From the NCBI GenBank assembly GCA_030278955.1, contig JAOANR010000001.1, positions 5,692,874 to 5,756,873 on the forward strand: 64,000 bases of DNA. Direction: 5' to 3'. This document shows, piece by piece, positions 55,611 to 64,000 of the stretch; position 1 is the stretch's first letter; each line of letters opens with the position of its first letter. Made by a program: the position numbers and the translations under genes. The notes beneath the pieces were generated by a model that was given only the letters and a program-made list of their open reading frames with translations, had not been told where the DNA came from and did no database searches. This DNA is from Hygrophila difformis. Taxonomy: Eukaryota > Streptophyta > Magnoliopsida > Lamiales > Acanthaceae.

Positions 55611-56291
55611 TACATTTTATATTATTATTTTCATTATTTTCTCTTTATAGTAGATGTAGATCCCATCCAATTCCCATTAAATTTGGATTTTTAATATACT
55701 TACCTATTTCTCCATCTCACACGTAATTTAATAAATATTTTTAACCATAATACAACACAACAAAAATCTAACGCCCTAATGCAAACAGCCGGTTTTAAAA
55801 TCTATGAACTATAACTTTGAGAGGTTATAGTTGCAAATTCAATAAAAGTATACTAGTAATAATTGCACATTATTGATCCCATCACTATCATCATATCTCA
55901 AATTCTCAACTAATAAACCAACACAATTTAATCATTTAATTAAACATTAGGCCCCCATGCAATGCAACTATTTTATTGCAAATGCTGTTATTTTAACATT
56001 TGGTAGGAAAACGATAGGGGAAGGCAAATGTTATTTTAAATTTCAATTATCTAATTTGTTATTAAACCTTAATAATTTAACATTTGAATTGAATAATTGA
56101 TTGGGGGTGAAATTGATGTATTTATGCATAAAATAAAATACAAAAAGGTTGGTTATTATCCATAGAATATACGGTAAAGGTTTTTGGCATGGATGGAGGC
56201 GTCGGCGGAAGAAATATTTTAAGTGGCTGATTACGGTGTGCTGTCAACATTGACCACCACTGTTATCTCATTCTCATCCTTCCAAAAAGCC

Positions 56292-56456
56292 ATGGATTCT
56301 CCATCTTTGCTTCTCCACTTTCCCAATTCCTCCCATTCCAATCCGAAATCATCCTTAATACTACCACTTTGCTCCTCCTCTTCTTCTGCTGCTTCTCAAA
56401 CTGTGATTCCCCACTGCACCAATTCATCCAACAACCATATTCTACTGCTTCCATGA
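56292..56456 (+). CDS. Upstream open reading frame of calmodulin-binding gene
   Basis: 54 codons (MDSPSLLLHFPNSSHSNPKS...) stop 15 bp before the main start codon. If it is in the mRNA it could lower translation of the main frame. It is Ser-rich with no family match, so it may be leader sequence without a product. Confidence 0.3.
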   Translation: MDSPSLLLHFPNSSHSNPKSSLILPLCSSSSSAASQTVIPHCTNSSNNHILLLP

Positions 56457-56471
56457 AAATTTTATCAAATC

Positions 56472-58544
56472 ATGGTGCGTTCGTATTCGCCCGCCATGGT
56501 TACACTCCTAATTGAACGGGGAAAGCTGTTGCAGCACCAGGATGGAGATGGAGGAAGAGGAGGGGCCAAGAAAATGAAGAAATTAGGCTCCATGGGTACG
56601 ATCAAGCAGAGGCGCGCCGAAATGCCACCAGAAACAACCCCTAATTACATGAAGCCGACGGCTTGCTCGGATGCGAGGAAGGGGCAATTTCCGGTGAGTA
56701 CACGAGGCGCTGGCTCTAATTGCACTCGTGATGGTTCGGATTTGCGTAGGAACGGAACGAAACGGCCTATTAGCTCAGGTAGTTCGAATGGGGTGGCGAA
56801 AAACCCTAGCTTTAAAACACCTGTGGCGAAAACATGTTCCCCGGTTATTTTGTGGGAAAAGTTTGACGCGCGGAGAGCGACATGCTCGTCTACTTTGAAG
56901 GATCGTAAGTTCCCTGCTTACCTTGAGCTTAACCATGGAGGAAATGAATCGGAGGGGACCTCCGCCGTCAGAGTCTGTCCATATACTTACTGCTCCCTCA
57001 ACGGTCTTCATCATGCTCCTATACCACCCTTAAAGCGCTTTTTGTCTGCAAAGAGGGCTCAGATGAGGATAAATTTGGGATGTGGAGTGAAGACAACAGG
57101 GGATGAGCTGAATGTCGATCGAAAAGTTGGGGTGGAGGATGATTCGGGGAGATTGAGGAACGGAGTGAATGGAATGGAGGATAGAGATTGGTTTGTTGAA
57201 ATCTTGAGTGCGGAGGGAGGAAATAGTGATGAGAGGGATGAAATGGCTGAACCAGAGGATCGAAGGGAGCGAGTTCAGGAGGCGATTTTCCATGCCCCAA
57301 TTGGCGAGGATGATGTTTGTGTAGGTGAAAGTGAAGATAAAGGCATGGAAGGAAATTTGGTGGACGGTGGGTTTGAGCTAGATTTGGGTGGTTCGGTTCT
57401 GGGCTTAGAGGCGGGCAATGGTGCTGCTCTGTCTCTTGGTTATAATTATGAGTCACCACCATCTGAAATTGAAATGGAATATGATGGAAATAGTGAAAAA
57501 CTGATTGGCCATCATGAGGTTGTTCTTGAATCAACTCACAAAGGTGAGTGCAGTGGTGAATTCTCGGTGAATGAAGAAGCATTGCAGGAGTTGAATGACC
57601 AGGGGTTCAACTCAGATGGTGAATCCAGTGGCTCTGTGGTGAATGAAGCATTGCAGGAGTCGAACGACCAAGGACTTGACACAGATGGTGAATCCAGTGG
57701 ATCTGTGCAGAGTTGGATCATAATGGAGTGTCCAGCCTCTGTGGAGAATGAACAAGGTTTCGACTCAGGTGGAAAATCCGGTGGCTCTGTGCAGAGTTTG
57801 GTAACTATTGAGTGTTCAGCCTCTGTTGTGTTTCCAATGGAAGAACCAGAACAGGTTTACGATGACATGGATCAGACGCTCGGATCCAACCCAAACTCAG
57901 ATGTCAATCTTCCAGTTTCCCACAATGTAGCTGAACGGGAAACCTCATTTGACAATTTTAAAAATAATCTAGTTGAAGGCTTTTCTTGCCATACCGAATC
58001 ATCTCATGAAGATGAGGCCAAGAATGTTGAAATCCAGGACAACCCTTCTGAGAAGATGGAAATTTCTAGCATCATACTTCCAGCAAAACAGTGTATGGAT
58101 CATGGAGCAGGAAATGCAGAGCATATCATCACAGCTTTTAGCGGATCCAAACGCAAGAAGGCCATGCTGGAAGACGACGAATTGGAAAATGACTTTATCA
58201 AAGCTTTTAACAGAATCAAACGCAAGAAGACCATGCAGCAAAGTGATGAATTGGGAACTTTCAACCCTCGGGATCCAAACTTCTTGCCACTGGAACCCGA
58301 CCCCGAAGCAGAGAAGGTGGACCTGAGGCATCAAGAGCTCAATGAAAGGAGAAACACAGAGGAATGGATGGTGGACTACGCCCTCAGGCAAGAAGTCACA
58401 AAGCTCGGTTCTGCCCGCAAGAGGAAGGTTGCCCTTCTCGTTGAAGCCTTTGAGAAAGTCCTGCCAGTAACCAGGTGCGAACTACTGTTGGGGAGTGCAT
58501 CATCAGCATTCGACCTTGCAGTGCCAATTCAGGCATGCAGGTGA
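56472..58544 (+). CDS. Plant calmodulin-binding domain protein
   Basis: 690 residues, no introns. The C-terminal 60 residues (FNPRDPNFLPLEPDPEAEKV, EEWMVDYALRQEVTKLG, ARKRKVALLVEAFEKVLP) are the plant calmodulin-binding domain (Pfam PF07839), a basic amphipathic helix that binds calmodulin when Ca2+ rises. The N-terminal part is basic and Ser/Thr-rich with CPYTYCSLNGLHH, a conserved short motif of this family. The middle is acidic and disordered and holds an imperfect repeat (about residues 370-445: QELNDQGFNSDGESSGSV and two variants). A second pair of related units occurs near 555-590 (SKRKKAM...DDELEND, IKRKKTM...SDELG). Known members are called PICBP-like and link calcium signals to stress or pathogen responses. 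The start is the first ATG after the uORF. Confidence 0.85.
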   Translation: MVRSYSPAMVTLLIERGKLLQHQDGDGGRGGAKKMKKLGSMGTIKQRRAEMPPETTPNYMKPTACSDARKGQFPVSTRGAGSNCTRDGSDLRRNGTKRPISSGSSNGVAKNPSFKTPVAKTCSPVILWEKFDARRATCSSTLKDRKFPAYLELNHGGNESEGTSAVRVCPYTYCSLNGLHHAPIPPLKRFLSAKRAQMRINLGCGVKTTGDELNVDRKVGVEDDSGRLRNGVNGMEDRDWFVEILSAEGGNSDERDEMAEPEDRRERVQEAIFHAPIGEDDVCVGESEDKGMEGNLVDGGFELDLGGSVLGLEAGNGAALSLGYNYESPPSEIEMEYDGNSEKLIGHHEVVLESTHKGECSGEFSVNEEALQELNDQGFNSDGESSGSVVNEALQESNDQGLDTDGESSGSVQSWIIMECPASVENEQGFDSGGKSGGSVQSLVTIECSASVVFPMEEPEQVYDDMDQTLGSNPNSDVNLPVSHNVAERETSFDNFKNNLVEGFSCHTESSHEDEAKNVEIQDNPSEKMEISSIILPAKQCMDHGAGNAEHIITAFSGSKRKKAMLEDDELENDFIKAFNRIKRKKTMQQSDELGTFNPRDPNFLPLEPDPEAEKVDLRHQELNERRNTEEWMVDYALRQEVTKLGSARKRKVALLVEAFEKVLPVTRCELLLGSASSAFDLAVPIQACR

Positions 58545-59324
58545 AATGTCATTGCCCATTGGTCGAAACAAATGACAAACTCATGTTATCGAATGGCACT
58601 ACTTTATAGCTTGTAAGCTTGAGTAATATGTGCATTTGTGTTGTGATGTCCATGTGAATGGTGCGAGAAAGGGGCGTGTGTAATGCTCTAGTTATTCTTG
58701 TGCATGACTGCCTTTGTGTGTAATGTTTTAGAGTGTGCCTTGACCTGAGAGGTATTCGTGTGCTTTCTAATAAAGCTAGTGTGTGTTTGCAATCACATTC
58801 TGTGCCTAATGGCTAATCTATACTGACTAGACTATCCAATTCTTGTAGGATGGGAAAAAAATACTACTCTACTAAACAGAATCAAATCAAATACTGTTCA
58901 TAATTATGTACTCCTATATTGCATATACACTATTCCACGCCTCCAGAGTAAACAGGGTACAGGCTTCTACAGTATCCTTGTCTACATCTCTAGAGCAAAA
59001 TCCAAAGGCAGAGTTTTTGAGCAAGCCAGATTCACAAGATATTCAATGAACGAGTAATACTCATGCTTCACAACACTACCTTCACATTGATTGCAAACAT
59101 CACTTCAGCCAACAGTTAGTTACGCAACTTTCAAATAAATAACCTAGAATGACTATCCTACACCAACAACTAGAGTATGGAGGCAAAATATGTGACCCCA
59201 AGCAGCCTCTTACCATTCTTGCGGCCAGCAGAGGTGTTGCAATGAGCGCACAACCAGGAGCAAACTTGAGCCACAAAACATTAAATTTGTCAAATGGTCA
59301 AGGGATAACCTACAAGAACTAAAT
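58545..59324. other. Convergent 3' region between calmodulin-binding and kinase genes
   Basis: Untranslated ends of both genes; no further feature recognised. Confidence 0.6.
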
Positions 59325-62300
59325 TTAATCAAAGCTGCAGGAACGACTCCATCTTCCTTGCAAGTAGTCGTCCACTGAGATGCTGGGCTCACTGCTGCTG
59401 ATGGAAGTGCTGTCATCTTCCATATTCAGCAATGCGAGATTAATGAAGGATTGGATATTTGATGCAAATTGTTCACCATTGACGACATCAATCTTTTTTG
59501 ACGCATTCGTTTCCTGCCTTGCCCACTCTACTATTTCAGGATCTCCTTGAATGAGCTTTAAAACCTGGTTCAAGAAGCAAACAGTAAAAATCTTTATGAC
59601 AATGGCCAATGGGTATTCACGAAATTGTGTTGAGGCTACAAGAATTTGCTTACGGTGCTCATGACGGGACGTGATTGAGGTGAACGTCTGATGCAAAGTG
59701 TAGCAGCTAAAACCATTCTCTCAAATTGATCATTGTCGTGTGCATTACCCAAATTGGGGTCATGCAATTCGGAAACATTTCCTTCACTCAAAATGTGTTC
59801 CGCCTGAAAGCACACAACAATTTTAGCCTAACAAAAATTGTTATAAACACAGATCTTGCACAAAGGTACACAAGACATTATACCAAATCAATTTGAAGGA
59901 AAAGAGACAAACATATGTTCAGAAAGGCATATTTTCAGAATGCAGATACATCCAAGGCAGATAAACATACCTCAAAGTCTCAAACCGCTCAAAATCAACA
60001 AAGAAATAAATCTTGAATTAACACCATGAAATCAGATACTTACCCACATTACTAAGCTTCCTTGGCCTTTTAAAGGCACATTATCTATTGGCTTTCTACC
60101 AGATAAAAGCTCAAGGAGAACAACCCCAAATGCATAGACATCAATTTTCTCGTTCAGTTTCCCATGCATAAAATATTCTGGAGCCAAATAGCTGTCACAA
60201 AAGAAGTGTCATATAATAATGGGGGATAATCAGAGGTCCAGGTAGAACCCGGAGTTTATGGAACTCACCCAAATGTTCCCGCAACATCAGAGGTATCTAT
60301 ATGGTGCGAACATCTTGAAGCCCAGGTAGCAAGTCCGAAATCCGAAAGCTGTAAAGCCAAAATGACCACTATAAACATTAATAAATAGTAGGAGAAATTG
60401 ATGAAAAAGTACTCCACTGATAAATGATGTATATGCATATATTACCGTTGGCTCGAAATCATCAGAAAGCAAAATATTTGAGGATTTAACGTCCCTATGA
60501 ATAATTGGTTCAGCCCCATTATGCAAACAGTCCAGTGCCTCAGCAACTCCCAAAGCAATCTTATATCGCTCTTGCCAACCGACTACATTCCCAGATTTCC
60601 GAGAGCCTAAAGCATATCATAAAGATTATTAAAGATACATACAATCATTAGCATCATCCTAAAGATGCACAGCTTGCTCACCATAGAGATTTTCCTCCAG
60701 GCTTCCCCTCGATAAAAAATTATAAACCAGGAGTAGTCGGTCTTCATCATAACAAAAACCCACCAAAGATATTATGTTTTTGTGATGCAAAGATGTAATG
60801 AGTTTGATTTCTGACATGAATTGCTCCAATACATCATCTGACGACTTTAAAATTTTTACAGCTATGTCCCTGCCCTGTGTTTGACATCCTTTGTAAACCA
60901 AGCTGCTTCCACCCTTTCCAATTAAATTATCTGAAAATGTGATTAAGCATAACTAATGAGATCACCAGAAATTTGTGAAAACTAACATGTTCAAGAAAAA
61001 AATAAGAACAAACCAGGCGCAAAGCTATTTGTTGCTAATGAGAGAGCTTGGTAGCTAAACAATTGGCATTTCGTTGAGTATTTCTCGACAAAATCTTTGA
61101 GTTCTTCCGAGAACATCTTAATAGTATAAGCATTAGGATCACTTTTAGCAGAAAACTGCACAAAAGCACCCTTTCTTTCCTTCGAGCCTGAACAATCATC
61201 TTCTTTGGATGCACCAATCTGTTTCTTATCAGAAACAATGAGGGCAATCGGTTGTTGATTTTGTGATCTCAATGACACTAGCTCTGTTGATGACGTCTTA
61301 GTAGAAGATGAATCAGATATTCTTCCACCATGTTGAAGCACCCTATGAAGAAGTGGCCACCTAGATCTAATGTCAGGCATTTCTCGGGTTTTAAGAGGCA
61401 CCGAACTCGACAACATCCTCTTGGTTTCACTGCTAGATGATGATAAAACCCTCTGAGGTGGTACACTCAAATGGCTTTTGGATATAGTTCTCTTTTTGAG
61501 GATTGATTTTGATGCATCAAGACTTCCAAACTCTGGATTAGTTGAAGCAGGTGATTCCCTTTTAAATAAAATTTTGCCATTGTCAACACATAAAACTGAT
61601 GCATTCTTTTGAAGATTTTTGGCACAGTACTTAGCAACATAGTTCCTGGATCGTATAGTATGATGGACTTCCGAAGTTCCGACCACGACACTTGTTGCAC
61701 CACATGATTTTGCCTCCTGGGTTAGGATTTTACGAACAGGTGATCCTCGACAAATCTTTAACTTCAGATCCACCTGAACGCTTGAAAAACATTAATGATA
61801 CAAGTATCTGAAATTATAAAAGAAAAAAAATGGAGCTAATACTAATGAATTTGCCGTTCTCTGATGCTTTCGACTGACAAATCTCGGTAATGGGACAAGG
61901 AAAAGAATAATCTAATTCTGAAAATCCACTTACAGATTAAAGCATTTCGACCTCTTGGGGAAAAAAAAAATTAAGATCTACAAGTAGCAGAAAAACCAAT
62001 CTATAAATTACAGCAGAAAATTAGTTCGGCAGTCCCAAGCTTCCCCTCCTAAAATAAAAAAAATAAAATAAAATAAGTAAAAAAATCAATGAAGAAACAA
62101 GTCGACAACGACAAGCCCCCGCGAGTTCTCAAAACATTCAATGCATTTCCTCGAGAGTCTAGAGTGCTGAAAAATGGAAAGTGGACTGAGATAGAAGAAA
62201 AGTTGTAGAGCTGGGATATAGAACCCGGGGTACGACGTAGGATCTTGCCACGGGAAAGGATCTTTGTGGTGACAGTTTTGGATTTCCGCACATGACAGGT

Positions 62301-63012
62301 CGAGCATAACATCTATGATCCCATAGAAAGTATAAAAAGGGGAATTACTCTCGAAAGGAGGAGGAGAAACATAATCATCAAGGCACGTTGAACTTCTAAC
62401 TTTGTGAGTAGTACATAATTGCAAAGTTAGTCTTCCAAATCATAAAATTCTCAATTCTCAAGGAACAACCAATTGAAAAAATATGGTAAAGACTACAGAG
62501 ATCAATAAAGTACTGTACCTGTTTAAGGTTGCAGAAGCCTTCATAAGCAGTCAGCACAGAATCGAAGTTCTTCATCAGCGAAAGCATGCTCGAATTGTCT
62601 GTTACATGGGCAAAATCAAAACAAATAGAGGAAAGACAACACCAATTAGCTACAAATTAAATTGACCAACAATGTAACGCAAACAAAAACAACTCAATTT
62701 CACAGAATTCGTGCGAAGGGCAACAAACAAAATTCACCGCATAACGGAGTCGAAAAAAGTATATCAGTACATAAAAAACAAGCCATGGATACAAAAATTC
62801 TCACCAACATCAGGACTGAGTACGTGTACAGCAATTACGCGATCCCCAGTCCTCGCCACCTTCACCAACGCCCACGTCAGCAACTCTTTGCTCCGCGAGT
62901 CGAGTTTCACTCCCACGATCACCACTGCGCCACCGCCACCGTCTTCGGAAACGTCTCCGGCGGTGCTGCCGCTGCATTCCAGGGGTCCATCAACCTCCGT
63001 GACCAGCCGCAT
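59325..63012 (-). CDS. USP-domain receptor-like cytoplasmic kinase, STUNTED-like
   Basis: Nine exons on the minus strand: 62805-63012, 62519-62598, 61014-61773, 60682-60930, 60446-60606, 60269-60348, 60044-60191, 59654-59803, 59325-59564. All are GT-AG with continuous frame; 691 residues. Residues about 30-180 form a universal stress protein domain ([40 protein letters not shown]). A Ser-rich linker follows, then a Ser/Thr kinase domain: glycine loop [15 protein letters not shown] lysine in DIAVKILKS, catalytic loop [13 protein letters not shown], and LAPEY. All key catalytic residues are present, so it should be an active kinase. Known: Arabidopsis and rice relatives (RLCK-VI, STUNTED) affect growth and cell proliferation downstream of gibberellin. 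No signal peptide or membrane segment is seen, so it is cytoplasmic. Confidence 0.9.
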
Positions 63013-64000
63013 TTCGCGATGAGCGCAAAACGACGAGGAGGGTTCAGCTCTCCGTGAAAAAGTGGCGAATTCCGATTCGTACCTTGTGCAACATCGAAAT
63101 TGGGGGACGCAAAAGAAAGAAATGTCAGCCCCTTCGATTTCGGGATTAAAAAATGAACGCTTAAAAAGTGTGTAAATTAAAAAAAGTGGTCGGAAAATGG
63201 AATATTATTATCGGGTGCAGCCAGACCACGGGGACTCCGTAAGCCAATTAAATTTGAACAGTTGTTTGGAGTTTTCGTTCAGCCATTATGTAAGCAAGAA
63301 AATAAGTTCCATTTATAAAAATGTTTTTAAATAATAAACTATAGTATAATGGAGGTAGGTTGATTTATTTTATTTTAATAAAAAACAACTAGAGTACATA
63401 GGGAGTAGTTAATTAGTACTTAATTATATCACTCGCCATAACAATAGGTTCTCCTAAGGGAGCTTGAGTCTGGTATACTTAATTAACACTTATTTGCTTG
63501 ATTAAATAAATTAGTAACATTAATCAGGCTCACTCCTAATTTTAATTTTCTACATTTGGATGCAATTCGAGGGTTGAAATTTGAAAATAATTTGAATTGA
63601 AGTATTAAAAGTGATATTCTTTTAATAACTTTCTTTTTTTATTTTTCATTTTCAAATTTCCTGGATTGGGATTTTAAGAGGATATTTGAAAATTAACATT
63701 TAAATTTATTAACTAAGGTGTTTTGTAAAATTATTGACAACTTTACTATATAAGTGCCATATTTTGAATTATAATAGTCACCAATTTATTATTACAAAAA
63801 ATCAGAATGTCTACGGCTACCTATGGGCTACATATGGCACGGTTTATTGATTTATTCACATTACTCTTCTATAACCAGAATTATTTTTATCATATTGTAC
63901 TTTTGTTTTTAAAATCCAAGTATGTATATATAAAAAAATTAAAATATAATAATAATACGGTACGTTACCATGTTGACATTGTATTATCATGTTAATTTCT
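63013..64000. other. Upstream region of the USP-kinase gene
   Basis: The first 100-150 bases are probably 5' leader. The rest is AT-rich without a recognised gene or element. The frame at 63807-63995 has no family motifs. Confidence 0.5.

Noticed and set aside
57019..57582. 187-codon His/Pro-rich minus-strand frame
   Set aside because: It is antisense to the calmodulin-binding protein gene, whose own frame is open for 690 codons with a recognised C-terminal domain.

Overview
This is nuclear DNA from a flowering plant. The genes carry GT-AG introns, the protein families are plant-specific (type-B response regulators, STUNTED-type USP kinases, an AED3-like aspartyl protease), and the intergenic DNA is very AT-rich and packed with plant transposons. 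A eudicot, probably an asterid close to Lamiales, is my inference and not proven. No organism-specific marker was found.

Layout. 0.3-7.6 kb: a 7.3-kb Mutator-like element with a 9-bp target duplication and long diverged inverted ends. It carries gene fragments, including part of NADP-isocitrate dehydrogenase, plus a nested hAT MITE and a Helitron 3' terminus. 7.6-11.2 kb: gene-free, with a LINE RNase H tail and a small MITE. 11.2-16.9 kb: a young Ty1/copia retrotransposon whose 395-bp LTRs differ at one base, but whose gag and reverse transcriptase are broken. 17.3-18.6 kb: an intronless, GC-rich aspartyl protease gene (+). 20.0-23.1 kb: a SKIP5-like F-box gene (-, 5 exons). 23.2-24.4 kb: a MULE-type MITE with a nested Stowaway. 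25.6-30.6 kb: Integrator subunit 9 (+, 11 exons). 31.1-36.2 and 39.0-41.5 kb: two tandem response-regulator/GARP transcription factor genes (-, 6 exons each). A Helitron fills most of intron 1 of the first. 42.6-47.3 kb: a second Helitron with a decayed helicase. 47.3-51.3 kb: MITE, microsatellite and SINE-like debris. 51.4-54.2 kb: an ARM-repeat protein related to U-box proteins but without a visible U-box (+, 3 exons). 56.5-58.5 kb: a plant calmodulin-binding-domain protein (+). 59.3-63.0 kb: a USP-domain receptor-like cytoplasmic kinase (-, 9 exons).

The genes do not form a pathway; they are ordinary neighbouring plant loci. The shared themes are signalling (response regulators, calmodulin-binding protein, kinase), protein turnover (F-box, U-box-related ARM protein) and RNA processing (Integrator). 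The most unusual content is the mobile DNA: a gene-fragment-carrying MULE, two Helitrons bounded by A|TC and CTAG|T, a SINE family with exact target duplications, and a very recent copia element that could only have moved with help in trans. Exon coordinates were worked out by hand from splice consensus, reading frame and family knowledge; no transcript data were available.
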